Source: Mugil cephalus (taxonomy: Eukaryota; Chordata; Actinopteri; Mugiliformes; Mugilidae). From it: 64,000 nt of DNA. The notes under the pieces were generated by a model. It searched no databases, had not been told where the DNA came from, and saw only the letters and a program-made list of their open reading frames with translations. How positions within the stretch are numbered: the first letter of the stretch is position 1; every line of letters starts with the position of its first letter. The translations under genes were made by a program, and so were the position numbers. Of the stretch, positions 36,001 to 59,118 are shown one piece after another. The DNA lies in the NCBI RefSeq assembly GCF_022458985.1, contig NC_061772.1, positions 4,823,501 through 4,887,500 on the forward strand, written 5' to 3'.

Positions 36001-39000
36001 CCCTTAGAGGCCATATGATTTAATTTTAAATGTGAAAACATTCATCAAACTCTGATTCAATGGCTAGAAATCATAATTAAATCATTATTTCCTATTGTTA
36101 CATTGTTGTCATTTACGTTCTCGACAGTGTGACAGAGAATTTATGGCCTGCAGCAGTTACATCCGTCACTGCTGTCAGTGCCTGCATGAGCAAGGCCAGT
36201 CAACAAAGTGGGTGCTTCTTAGGTACCTAGATAGTATTTTAGTCTATGTTTTGATCAGAGGATGCTGGATATTCTTAAACACATTTTATAAAAACCAAGT
36301 GGATGTTGACGTACTGTAACCTGAACCTAGAGTCTTGGTTTCCTGCATGTTACTTGACAAACCATCTCCAGAACCACAACACTTTATTGTGTGGGATATT
36401 CAGTAACCATATTGTCTGTGGGCGGTGCGAGGGTAAAATACAGGAGATTCCTTTTAGGTCTTAATGATATTGCTACAGATTATACATTACCACTTCAGTA
36501 GCTCAGTCTTTTCTTGTTCAGGTCCACTAAGTGATTCTGTTTGGTAACACTGACATATGAAAGTGATAATATCATAACCATCTGCGTTCTGCTAGCAGGC
36601 AGTGTTTTGAGCGTGACTTCCTTCCTCTGTATCACTGCAGGGTGCGAAAGAGGACCCAGCCCAGCAAAAAGAGCCAACGTTCCTGGGTAAGGCTGGCTGG
36701 TTGAAGAAGGCCCCTGGCAGACTTTTGGCAAGCTACAAAGAGCGCTACATCCAAGTGGTGAAGACAGAAATCGTGGTGTATGAAAATGAGGTACACTATG
36801 ACTACGTTTATGTCATCTTCTTACTGTGTTATTTCCTATCATGCTTCCATGAAAACACAGAATGTGCTTCTGAAGATAATGTTGGCCTCACCTTTCATTG
36901 TGTTGCAGGACCTGCAGAACTGCTTGGAGAGGCTTGACCTGGAAAACTATGATAAATGTCACGAACTGAAGAGCCCCTTCACGAAGAAGCATAGATTGAT
37001 ATTGATACGATCACCCAAGTCTGGAAATAAGGTGGTCATAATGTTATGCCTGTTGTAAATAATGAGAAATGAGAATTTCTGCCCAACTTCTGTTTCAGGC
37101 TGGTTCAGGTTTCACTCTTACTCTTGTTTTCATTTTCATCTGCTTTCATTACAAACCTCTAACAAAACCAACATATGCTACCAGACCAGCAGCAACACAC
37201 CCATAGTTACAGACACAATTATATTCACAGTTACATTCTGGTGACCACATTTGGACATTCTGCTTGCTCTACACAAGAGTCAGATGAGAACAGAAAAGAG
37301 CTGAAATGAGAGTAAATACTGGACTTAAAATGTGCACCTTCACACTTACATCCCTACCTGTTCGCGAGCAGAAGCTTTCAAACAATCCTTTATTTGTTAG
37401 ATTATTAGATTCTGAATCTGTTGGTACTTTGTTCCCTCTGCCTGGTGGTGTGAATGAGCTGAAGGCACTTGGCTGCCTCTCCCTTTCTCCGGGGTAACCC
37501 TCCTCAGCCCTGGCTATGCGTGGCTAAATGATTCTAAAAAGACTTTGTGAAAGCAGCGCAGCAGAAGCAGTGGCTACTGTGCCACGGCTTTCTCACTCAA
37601 TACGGAACAGGGGAAGAGGTTCTCATGTGAAGACACAGGCGTTTTCAGAATGTGGAGAAAACACTGCAGTAAAATGTCTTCTACTGTCAGATGAGACGTC
37701 TCTGTAGTTAGCTTTATTTTTATTCAGTTATTAAGTAATATAAACTTATTTTAGAATGACTGTTGTCTCCTTTCTGTGAGTGTCAGGTCCATGATGTGAA
37801 GTTCCAGACTCAAAATGCAGAGGAGAAGGAGGCCTGGATTAAAGCCCTCCGTGATGGCATTTGTCGAGCAAAGAACAAAATCTTTGATGAGGTAAACATT
37901 TGCGTGATCCATTGTCATCATGTCTTTTTATTTCAGTAAGTGGCATCTTTACTGGACTGGCTTTTTTTAAAGGTGAAATGACTCATGTTTTCACAGGTTA
38001 AGATTGATGAAACCAGTAATTTGGAGCATGTTACTCGATCAAGGCCAAAGGGGAACCGGAACCGTAGGCCGCCAACGAGGATACACATGAAAGAGGTTTG
38101 TGTGTATGTGCGATTGTGAGAGTGCTTTCGTGATATGGCTCACAGACATTCTGTGGTTAGCCCCGTTGCCACTGTCATATGATGAAATTCAAATCCCTCT
38201 TCTTTTTTGGTATTGTCATTTTTGCAGCGCATTATGTCACTACAAACACACTCAATACAATCAGTGTTGTCATTAACTAAACATTGTATTGATATATAAT
38301 ACGGCAGTCAGAGTTAACACAATAATAGCGCATTAACACACATACTGTTTGCTTCTGTGATTTGACCATTGCTTTGAACGATCTGTGAGTCTGTGAAATC
38401 AGGAAGCGATGCAGCAGTAACATTGTAAATAATAAGCGGAAACAAAACTCTGTGAGCAGAAATGGATAGAGTTGACCTCAAACGGTTCTCTTGACAAGAC
38501 CACAGTTATGGTTGATATGAACTGAATACCACCAGAGTACATCGAGTCTCAAATACCCCTTATTAGCTAAGCAAAGACCTGATACAAAGGGCCCTCCTCT
38601 TGTCTGCAAAGGCTGACCACATGGATAGTGTGCAAAGTTGCCATGACATACTATTTCAGCATGCAGTACAGCTTTAACGTTATTCTGGAGAATATTCTGG
38701 AAGATAATGGCCATAGAGTTGGATTGTTGCAATAATAATAACATGAAACAATTTGTCCACTAGAAAAGATAACAAATGTGCATTTAATATCTGATCAATA
38801 ACAAGCATTAATTGTGAAGTAATACTGAATTGATGTATGTATAATAATATATACTTTTATGTGTACATATACTGTACATGTATGACTTATTCATCATATT
38901 TATGTGTACGACTTTCGCCTCCAGGTAGCTGGTGTGTCATCTGATGGTATCCTGCGTTTGGATCTTGATCTTGAGAATGCTACAATTCCTAATGGTGCCC

Positions 39001-40665
39001 ATCATGATAGTGCTGATGGCACCAAGACCGTCACCAGTGTCCCGAAAGCACAGTCTAGTGAACCTGCAGAGAAACAATTAGAGTTGATTGCAGAGGAGAA
39101 TGCTGAGACTGAGCCAGAGATCAGCCCTCAGAAAAAGGTCATCAAACCTCCTATGCCACCTAACAAAGGGGCCAAATCCAGTCCAGCACCTGAAGAAGAA
39201 CCCGACAACGTCGATGTTGCAGAGAAAAAGGTTTGTCAAATGTGTGAACATACAACCATCACAGTTATGCAGTACAGAAATGTGTCTTTCTGTTTAGATG
39301 TCCATCTATAAATTATGATTTCATGCTTTTAAGGTCTTGAAGCCACCCATGCCTCCAGCTAAAGAAGTCAAGACCTCTGTGACACCTGTTGAAGAAACTA
39401 CAGAGAACACAAAACCTGAGACGGTGTCTGAAATGAGTCCTGATGCCAAGAAAAAGGCAGGTCCTCCACCAACTCCTCCGAGTAAACCCTCTAGCAGCCC
39501 CGTGTTAGAGGCCGTGCAGCCCAAGCCAAACGTCCATGCACCCACCCCTCCATCTAAAGAGAAGAAGCCCACCAATCCAGACCAACAGGTTGAAGGCACA
39601 GGCAATGAGAATACGCAAAAAGTAGAACAGAGTAAGAAGGAAAGCAAGGGAATTGCTTGGGAAACAGTTGAAGCAGATAAGTCACTTTCTACAGAAGCAC
39701 TTCCTGGTGTCACAGATGAGGAATCTGAGAGTCCCAGTACAGAGGGAGAGGTTTCTAAAGACGAATCAGAGGAGACGATAAGCAGTGGAATAAAGACGAC
39801 ATTTGACAGTGAGCCACATATATCCACGGAGCCACTGAGAAAAAGCTCCAGTCCTCTTATGGCCCCCAAGAAAAAGCCTGAGAGCGCTGTTGAGCCTGAC
39901 ACACAGCACATAGAAACCTGCTCACCTATAAGTCAGCCTAGTGAGGAACCAGACTCTACCGCCTCAGATACCTCTGCCAGCTCTCTTCAAACAGAAGAGG
40001 CTCTCCCCAAGATTGAAGTCTGTTCCCTGAATGAACCACTCACCGACAGCCCCAGCTCAAGTCCACTGCTCTGTCACTTGTCTGGGGAAAAGAAAAAGAA
40101 GGCAGAGGAAAAATCGGTAGACAGTGGTCAGCACTCAGATGACGAGAGCGAAGGTTCTGGGAGTGAAGACACACTGGCAATGTCCACAGCTGCACTCAGG
40201 GGAAGCCACCCTGGTCTGGATGCGTTGGACACCAGTGAGGACATTCAGACATCAGTTGAGACACAAGTGCCCCAGGCTGCAACCCATCTCAGTCCGAAGA
40301 TCTTTCCTTGTCGGCGCTCAGCGCCCATCGTTCCTCTCAAACCCTCAGCGAAGGCTAGATCAGCCTCTATCGGAGATTTACTTGCTGAGCCTGCTGTCCG
40401 ACCGCCTGACAAACCTAGGCCTGCAAGCGCCAGGCCTCCTAGTGATGTTACCTCGAAACTTGAGACTGAACTGGCACTGGAGATAGAAAAGACGAGTGAG
40501 CTCCAGAGCAGAGTGTCCCAGGCGCGGGGGCAAGATGAAGGGGATGCCATGACAGAGGATCTGCTCGCTAAGGCCATGGAGAAGCTGAAGAAGGCCGACC
40601 ATGTCCTCAGGGAAGTCAAGAAACTGAAACTGGCAAGCAACTCAAACAAACGGAAGAGCTGGTGA
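29650..40665 (+). CDS. plekho2: Pleckstrin homology domain-containing family O member 2
   Basis: Seven coding exons give 707 aa: 29650-29658, 36641-36790, 36909-37031, 37787-37891, 37997-38095, 38925-39230 and 39334-40665. The PH domain spans about residues 18-122 (KAGWLKKAPGRLLASYKERY to AEEKEAWIKALRDGI). A basic stretch NRNRRPPTRIHMKE and then VSSDGILRLDLDLENA follow, both close to human PLEKHO2. The long acidic, proline-rich middle repeats PPMPPNK, PPMPPAK, PPPTPPSK and APTPPSK, possible SH3 ligands. SASIGDLLAEP and a heptad-like helix rich in Leu, Glu and Lys close the protein at residues 620-707. Family knowledge: PLEKHO proteins bind phosphoinositides at the membrane and act as adaptors; PLEKHO2 is linked to macrophage survival signalling. 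It is longer than the human protein (490 aa), mainly in the middle. The three-codon first exon (MED) is the weakest call; the frame and donor fit. ANKDD1A follows, as in human 15q22. Confidence 0.93.
34970..34994. repeat. 25-base poly-C tract
   Basis: An unbroken run of 25 C (G on the minus strand) in PLEKHO2 intron 1. Such runs can form G-quadruplex or i-motif structures and are prone to length error in sequencing. Confidence 0.9.
35697..35870. repeat. SINE-like fragment
   Basis: CTTGTTTTTATATAGTGCTT, a CA-rich stretch with CACATTTACACACT, then GGGGGTTCGGTGTCTTGCTC match the repeat type at 6690-6795. The copy is worn and its ends were not found. Confidence 0.45.
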
Positions 40666-41074
40666 ATGTAAGACAGATTGACTTGGATTTGACCCCACTG
40701 TTCAGTCTTAGCTTAAGCTTAAAAGGGCCTGTCAGTCTTTGGATTTCTGCACGCACAACTGGCACGAGGCTGGTGGGAGAGTTATATTCAATGTAGAAGG
40801 ATCAAAAGGTGTCAAAAAGGTCTATCCATGACTTATTTAATAAGAATTAATAGTACCCTACAGTCAACAATAGAAACGAGAACCTGAATGAATTAGTCTC
40901 CTTCTGTCTGAATTCAAAGATCAAAAGATTTTTCCAGCTGTAAATTGTCAAAATTACATCACCGTTGTAAACCGAACACGTAGAGTTATTCCACTGTGTA
41001 GGGTTTCTTTACATTAGTTGAAACCTTGAGAATGAATTGAGAATCAAGAATTGCCTAATAAATCTATATTGTTA

Positions 41075-41149
<75 letters not shown>

Positions 41150-42487
41150 TTGATCCTGTGGGAAATTCAGTATACAGTAGCATCAGTACAGAGACAGGAA
41201 AGAGTCAGCACACCTTGGATCGAAAGTATTAAAAAGTATAAAACATGGAAAAACAAATTAGTAAAATGTGCTGTGAGGGAATCTATACTGGACTTTATCT
41301 TAATTGTACTGCAGCATATGTACTGTTTACCAATGATTCAGATTACTCAGATTCCAGTTTATGTTTTTTTACTTGTGCTATTTTTTTCATACTGATATTG
41401 TACATAGCCCAGAACAAAGTGCTTGAAGCAGCTCTTACTAGCACCTCTTACGATACACTTTTAACGTTAACATGCTCATTAGCATATTCCTTGCAGTCTG
41501 AATCATGAACTCATACATGAACATGTTCCTCTTTTTTTATTCAGTGCTTTGTTAACAGATGTGATGGCAGTTTTTTTCTACGCCATCTAGAGTATGTAAG
41601 AGTATCTTCTAAATGTAGAGTCACTTTTGTATTTGATGAAATTTAACATTGTCCAAATAAACGAAGGGAACAACTTTCATTTTTTGTGTCTTTAATGCAG
41701 TTGTAGCTTTAGCATCTCAGACATTTATTTAACAAGATGGCTTCGTTGATTGTGCAGCCGTTTGCTTTCTGTTGATGTTGGATGAACTCGCCGTGCACTG
41801 TTATGTTCTGTTGGTTTGTGTTCTTTTGTTGTTGTGTGTGTGTGTGTGTTTTTTTGTTGCACTCCAGGCTGCCCCTGCTGTTCCCATTAACAGTGTTACC
41901 ATTACCTCACTTCATGCTCAATTTGTTACTTTCATGTTTACAATTTTTACTATCCTTGACTGTGCTTAATTTAAAAATCCAGCTCTTATCGCGTTCTCGT
42001 GAAATGAGTCATCTCATTGCTCTCATTCTGTTGTACAGCCTACAATGATAATAAAATGCCTTATGTTTTATCTAACCTCAAGCAATTTTCATTTGTAGTA
42101 ATAAGTAGCCTTCCATTCAGGGACGGGGGGTGGGGGGGAAACAGTTGCTGCACAAACAATTTTAGCAGAGGAACTTAAGATCTATTCACTGACCCATAAT
42201 AAAGCAGTGTTCAGTGGTTGCATCACTTTGGGTTTAAAATCCCCCAAAATTTGAATAACTTGCCAGCCCGAGATCAAGGGCTTGTTCCTCAAGGGCAACC
42301 CTTCGGCCGCTTTATTTTGAAGGTGGAGACAGGAAGTGCTGGTTTTGGGTTGTGGCTTGATCTGGGTATTTGTAGCGCCCATCATCACCCTCCTTTTTCA
42401 TCGTTTGGAGAAAAACTCAGAGCTCCAGCTGCGGCGAGAGATGTGACGGTCGAGATCCAGAGGCTCATCCGAAGCTCCGCGGTGATC
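40666..42487. other. PLEKHO2 3' UTR and ANKDD1A promoter region
   Basis: Polyadenylation signals AATAAA at 41656-41661 and 42050-42055 offer two ends for PLEKHO2. A GATA microsatellite with a retroposon tail lies at 41075-41250. GC content rises from about 42400 to the ANKDD1A start. Confidence 0.55.
41075..41250 (-). repeat. (GATA)n microsatellite with retroposon tail
   Basis: About 18 GATA units (41075-41149) run into ATTGATCCTGTGGGAAATTC, the same reversed tail as at 19136 and 25905. The microsatellite has probably grown from the (TATC)n end of that retroposon. It is in the PLEKHO2 3' UTR if the distal polyadenylation sites are used. Confidence 0.8.
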
Positions 42488-53681
<11,194 letters not shown>

Positions 53682-54025
53682 CAGGGAATATCAGTGACTG
53701 TGATGGCGATCCAGCGTGATCAGTCTTTTCAGACTTGCATCCGTTCATCTGCAGATGCCCAGGGCTGAGCCCATAAAACAGTTCTCTCTTGTCCATGACG
53801 TGACCTGTTTACGTAATCACACTGTGAATGTGATGGGATTGTTCTGATTCTGGACGTATATTTTAATTTATGGTTATGGAAATGGATTTAAAGCTTCTAC
53901 AAGTGGAACAGTTTTTTTTTTTGTGTGTGTGTGTGTGCACTCAAAGGGCTTCATAAATGTCAGCATATTATGACTTCTATTCAGCCAAATGAAGCTGTTT
54001 ATGGTAACAAAAGAGAACAACAGTA

Positions 54026-54031
54026 AATAAA
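54026..54031 (+). other. polyadenylation signal of ANKDD1A
   Basis: AATAAA lies about 345 bases after the ANKDD1A stop, followed by T/GT-rich sequence. It fits a short 3' UTR ending before the Tc1 element. Confidence 0.6.
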
Positions 54032-54164
54032 ACTAAATGTTATTTCTATCTGTAGGAATATTATCTGGTCCTTTATGCGATTTGAATTGTGATAACTGTA
54101 CATATGTAATATGCTACGTTTATCTATCAGAAATATGCCTGTGGCAGAGTGTACACATTTTTAA

Positions 54165-55166
54165 ATAAGATGCCATTGTTCTGTTAAGATAGTGAATGAT
54201 TTTTTGTAGTTGCATCCAGCTTGATGCACTTTGAGTATAAATGTCACACCGTCACACGTCCTCCTCCATGTTTGACAGTTGATGTCACACACTGTGGAAC
54301 CATCCTCTTTCCTACTCGACAGCGTACAAAGATCTTGCGTGATGAATTCGAAATTTTGATTCATCAGTCCATAATACCTTCTTCCAGTCCTCAGTAGTCC
54401 AGTGACAGTGTTCCGTGGCCCAGGAGAGCCTCTTTGTCTTATTCTGACATCTTAGCAATGGCTTTCTTGCTGCAACTCGTCCTGTCAAATTTGCAGCTCA
54501 AAGTCTTCTCTTCACAGTTGAACCTGAGGCTTGCTAACTACGACTACTATTAAGCTGTGCTTGAAGCTGTTGTCCTGTGGGCCACCTATCACGCAAGCTG
54601 TTAACTCTCAGAAACGTCCTCTCATTCAGTTGTGGCTTTGGGTCTGCCAGACCGCTTCCTGTCAGAGTTTCCCCCAGTTTCTGAGTGTCTTTTGATGGTG
54701 AAGAAAACTGTACTCACTGACACCTTCACTTTCTTTACAATTTCCCTGTAGGAAAGACCTACATTTTTAAGTGTTATGATGGTCCGTCTCTCTTCCATTG
54801 TTAATTGCCCTTTTCTCGCCATTTTTGTAGCAACAAACTACTTTCTGCAGTACAATACTGTTCACCTGATGCTCATGAGGGTCTGGTACCACAGTGTGTT
54901 CCAACACTGCTTTTATGCAGACAGAGGCGTTGTAAGTAATCAAGAAAAGTTGGAACACCTGTAGGAATTAGTAGCACCAGCTTTTGTATAATTCTGAAAT
55001 GTACATTATTTTTCGGTTTTGGGTAACCAAACCTTTTTTATTAACCTCTGGCTGTTCAGTACTTCCCTTTGTACCATTCCAAGCCATTCATTGGGCTTGC
55101 ATGACTTGAATTGCAATAAATAACTGGAAAAATTAGGGTTTTCTAAAACTTTTGACCGATAGTGTA
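54165..55166 (-). mobile_element. Tc1-like DNA transposon, nearly complete but decayed
   Basis: The transposase start is at 54822 on the minus strand. MARKGQLTMEERRTIITLKN and VGLSYREIVKKVKVSVSTVF are a good paired helix-turn-helix N-terminus, followed by RKRSGRPKATTE. Downstream on the same strand the DDE region is recognisable (VCDINCQTWRRTCDGV, usually VTPTVKHGGGSVMVW) but broken by stops and shifts. The high end, with reverse complement ACACTATCGGTCAAAAGTTT, is a typical terminal repeat. The low end stops near 54165 without a matching terminus, so that side is probably truncated. It lies between ANKDD1A and ZNF414. Confidence 0.85.
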
Positions 55167-55343
55167 TCTGAAGCACATTTTAACCCCGTCAGAAAACCAG
55201 TCCCAGGTTATCAACACAGTCGTGGAGTTTATAACAACGGTTCACTCCCTTTGAAGCACTACCATGACTAACCAGTGAGAGGCAGCAATACGCCGCAAGT
55301 CATCTAGCCTGCGGGAAAACAAGATGACGAAGAAACACACATG

Positions 55344-55355
55344 TGCGCATGCGCA
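55344..55355. promoter_or_regulatory. NRF1-type site in the ZNF414 promoter
   Basis: TGCGCATGCGCA is a perfect self-complementary match to the consensus for nuclear respiratory factor 1. It lies 72 bases upstream of the ZNF414 ATG in a CpG-containing, TATA-less stretch. This suggests a housekeeping-type promoter; binding is inferred from sequence only. Confidence 0.65.
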
Positions 55356-55426
55356 ATAGTCCCGTTGTAGTCCGCTCTGGAGCTTCCTTTATTGTCGTCG
55401 GTGCAGAGCTGAACTTGTCCGCTGCC

Positions 55427-57849
55427 ATGAAATCACCGGGCACCGCCACCTCGCAAACATCTGAAAATGAGAACGAAGGTTTGTAGTTGAGCAGAAAGTC
55501 CGTGTTCTTTTTGTTTTGTGGATGTTATTCTCAACGGGGCGACGGTTAGCTGGGAGCAGCTATGGACCGATCAGCTGCTCGTCGTGAGCCCCTTAATGAT
55601 GAGATTTGCAGTGTTTGTGTCACATAAATCGATTTTAGGGCGTTCTCTGAAGTCCTGTTCGTTCCTTCCAGGGAACAAGAGGCTGCTGTGCCCATTGCAT
55701 GGGTGCAAGCGGGTGTACACAGACACGGGAGCTCTGGAGAGCCACATCAAGGACCATGATATCCCAGCTCAGTCTCTTCCTGGTGAGACCCCCGTTCTGG
55801 AGGACGAGCATGTGTGGACAGCAGCAGCAATGTTTCACTTTACTATAAGAGAACTTCAGTCACAATTATCACGGGGCCTTTGAGTCCTGTGGGTTGAGGG
55901 TAGAGGCCTCTGTGGATCATCCCACAAACACTCGATCAGTTTGGGTTCCAGTCAATTACTAATTAGATTAGATTAAATTCAACTCTGCCATTACACATGT
56001 ACAGGTACAGGGGAACAAAATGCAGTTTATTGTATTTAGGTGATACAACATACAGATAAAGTGAGCATTAAACAGTGCATAAATAATGATTTAGTTTGGA
56101 CATGAGGGGTCAAGGGTTATGAGAGGAGCTGTATCACATCAGATAAACATTGTCTGTCCCTCCTCAGGTAAAGTGTTACTGTGCTCCACCATTGGCTGCA
56201 GTGGGTCCTTCCCCAACATGCAGAAACTGATGGAACACACGAGGCATCACCATAAACCCAACATTTTCTTTCAGTGAGTTGGCCTTTCTTATTTTGACTC
56301 ACAGCTGGTGTGAATTCATCGGGACGAGTTTTGATTGTTGTAGCATTGCTTGTGTGTCCCAAAGGTGTGAGAGCTGTCGCACTAAATTGCGGTCCTACCG
56401 TGGCCTTCTGACTCACCTGCACACCTGTGCCAAAGTGCCACGGGGCAAATCAAAGTCTGCTGAACAAGCACCCCCTCAGCCTGCTGCTTTGCCCAACCTA
56501 CAAATGGACCAGGACCACCAACAGCTGGAGCCAGTGTCTGCGCAACAGCAAATGCATTCTGTAATCCCAATTCCAGATCCTGGATCCATCCCGGCTACTG
56601 CTGCTCCTCAGTTAGACGCCACCCCACCAACTCTGCAGGCTGCCCCCATAATGCCTGTTCCAGAGACTGCCCCTCATCAGCTACCTTACGAGCAGCTCGC
56701 AGAGGTAACTTCCCAGCCTTCTGTCACGTATGAAGTCTCTAATCTGCCTCCCCCTGGTAACCTAGATCCAAAAGCAGCTCCCGAAGTTCCAGACGCCCAG
56801 GGTCATCACCAGACACAGAATAGGTCTCCAGAGTCCGTCTGTCCTGCAGCAGGATCAGCTCCTCGCTCTCCTCCTGGGTCGCCAGCTATCTGGAAGAAGT
56901 CTCAAGGTGAGCCTCTCCTCCTCTCACTTACATACACAGTCATGCCCTGACAGATGTGGCTACATGTCCTCTACCACACTAAATGGCTCACTTAAACTGT
57001 ATACAGCAACTCACGCTGCCCCCATGTGGACAGGCGGCTGTGGAGATGAGTTAGGACGTCCCCATCAAGTTTATTTGCTTACATCTTTTAATATTAGGTA
57101 TCGGACAATCTGATTCTAAATAAACTAATTTTCCTCTCATGAAGATTCCTAAAGGCTTTTATTGTCTTACGTGTTTTCTCCTGGATCACATGTGCACCTC
57201 ATGAATGTATTAAGTCCAGTAAATAGTGGTTTCTCAATATGATAATACCACCTCAACCCAAACACCTTTGGCTGACATGTAGTATTGAGAGCTCATACCT
57301 TAGCTCTGAGTCTGGATAAATGCAGAAACGTAGTGAATATTGAAGGGCGTAAATACATTTTATCAGTGATCACCAGCCGTGAAATTCTATGCATCCCTAC
57401 ACCCTGAGATAAGTTTATATTGTCAAACTTCAGTTTTCAAGGTGGATCTTCCTCAGAGATCCGTCCATGCACATTAGCTTTATTGCCTTCTGAGCAGTTT
57501 GAGTGGTGATATTTGTTTCTCATTTCTATTTCTGCCTAGCCAGTCACTTTTTTTCCTCCATTCATATGGTCTGTAAAGAATTTAAAGCGCTCATCTCTGC
57601 TCAAGACCCAAAAGACTTGCAGCACAGTGTTGATGTTTAATCTGTCCTGACAGTTTTTCATCCTCGAATGCATTAGGTATGGCCTGCAGCAGACGCATCC
57701 TTTGGGAGCACACCAGAGGACGCTACACATGTGTCCAGTGTGGCCACGTGGTAACCAACCGCAAGGATATGACTCAACATATCAGCAGTCATCACAGCAG
57801 CAGCAAAGCTGCAGCCGAGGACACGGGGAGCTCTGCCACCAACACATAA
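55427..57849 (+). CDS. znf414: Zinc finger protein 414
   Basis: Five exons give 327 aa: 55427-55478, 55672-55782, 56168-56273, 56365-56906 and 57677-57849. Finger 1 (LLCPLHGCKRVYTDTGALES, with HIKDH) is in exon 2, and finger 2 (LLCSTIGCSGSFPNMQKLME, with HTRHHH) is in exon 3. A third, atypical finger (CESCRTKLRSYRGLLTHLHTC) starts exon 4. The rest of exon 4 is a Pro, Gln and Ala-rich linker ending AIWKKSQG, a phrase shared with human ZNF414. Exon 5 has a fourth finger (YTCVQCGHVVTNRKDMTQHI, with SSHH). Family knowledge: a predicted nuclear C2H2 DNA-binding protein with little known function. Start ATG 55427 opens the first GC-rich exon; no earlier in-frame start is needed. All junctions are GT-AG and in phase. 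Confidence 0.92.
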
Positions 57850-58183
57850 TGGAAAAGCTCACATTTGTTTGTAAAGGAGTTCTTATCTGGTGCACACAGC
57901 ATGTTGTAGAGAATGCCCAAAGGTGTTGCCGCTCTCATCTGAAAAGGCTTCTTTATGTCTAAAAAGACAAATGCAAGTTTAAGGCTTGGATACACTGGAG
58001 TAGTATTTCATTGATGGGATCATTTGCTGTAAATTCAAGGAGTGAGTGCAATCAGCCTTTCTTTGCTGGCTACAATATAGGTGTAAACACTCATCAGTAG
58101 TGAGTCGCTGTACAACACTTGACGGAGATGGAATGGATATTGTGTGCCTGCACTGTTTTAACAGTTGTTTCTCTCTACACATG

Positions 58184-58189
58184 AATAAA
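58184..58189 (+). other. polyadenylation signal of ZNF414
   Basis: AATAAA lies 335 bases after the ZNF414 stop, followed by a GT-rich stretch (TTTGCTCAGACTGTGTTTTG). MTCH2 converges from the right, with its own minus-strand signals at 58971-58976 and 58498-58503. Confidence 0.65.
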
Positions 58190-59118
58190 CTGTTTGCTCA
58201 GACTGTGTTTTGGGTTCCAACTTGCAGTCTATTACAATCAAAGTCATTGGTAACCAAAAAATTCAGCCAATCTGATAATATATGATGGATATACAGTAGG
58301 ATATTTGGGGGTTTTGTAGTGCGGGTTTTTTTTTTTTTTTTTTTTTTAAATAGGTTGCCTTGTAGTTTGACTTATTTTCTTCTCTTCTTCTAATAACTGA
58401 CACCACTGACAATGTCAGCATCAAGGTGCATGTATTGCTTCACATTTCTTTTTCATTGACAAACATCTTTACAAGAAAAAGGTCAAAAAAGTCTGTTTTT
58501 ATTCAGGTAAATCAGAATGAATTTGATACAAGCACTTGATTGTATAGAATGTCAGAGTTTAGTCCATGCCTCTGCACTTCTATACTAGCTCCCAGACAAC
58601 CATGACCGCTTCCTCTTTTTCATTTGTATCACATCCGCCCAGCAGTAAGCTTTACAGCAACTAACACATCAAGACAATACCACATGACGAGGTCCCACTG
58701 AATTGCCACATGCAGACTGAAGTGCCGTTTTCAAACACACTCCATCGTGTTGATGAAGGATTAGCAATAGATAATCTATATATATTAAAAACAAAGAAAA
58801 AAATAATAATCGGTGTAGGGGGCACTTGCACATTTGTCATATTTGCCAAAACATTTATCAGACAGTATTATCTTTCCATTATTATACCAGTAGGTTTTAA
58901 AGAACTGTCATTCTGCACAGCCCTGCAGTTTATATCGGTCAAGTTTTGTTAATCAAACAAAGCAAGTGTTTTTATTTTCACATGGTGACAGGCTGTTAAG
59001 TAAAGAAAGTCATAGTAAACAAGTGCATACAAAAAAAAATTAAGTGCCAACTGTTCGACCCCAGACCAAGCAATGTTGATATTATCACAACTATGTACGT
59101 CTCAGTTGTCTGGGGGCT
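58190..59118. other. Convergent 3' regions of ZNF414 and MTCH2
   Basis: Holds the MTCH2 3' UTR (minus strand) and a T run at 58327-58346. Small open frames at 58661-58849 and 58710-58952 show no domain. No other gene is seen. Confidence 0.55.

Larger units (their letters stand above)
29659..36640. other. PLEKHO2 intron 1
   Basis: This 7-kb intron has only short open frames with no known content. Recognised pieces are a poly-A run (32575-32597), a poly-C run (34970-34994) and a SINE-like piece (35697-35870). CpG-rich sequence at its start continues from the promoter. The rest is unremarkable. Confidence 0.5.

Noticed and set aside
39321-39911. 196-codon minus-strand open frame opposite PLEKHO2 exon 7
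   Set aside because: It is the antisense shadow of a long coding exon, has no domain, and the sense frame is strongly supported.
41075-41149. Regular short repeats that could suggest a CRISPR-like array
   Set aside because: It is a plain GATA microsatellite in a vertebrate genome, without spacers.
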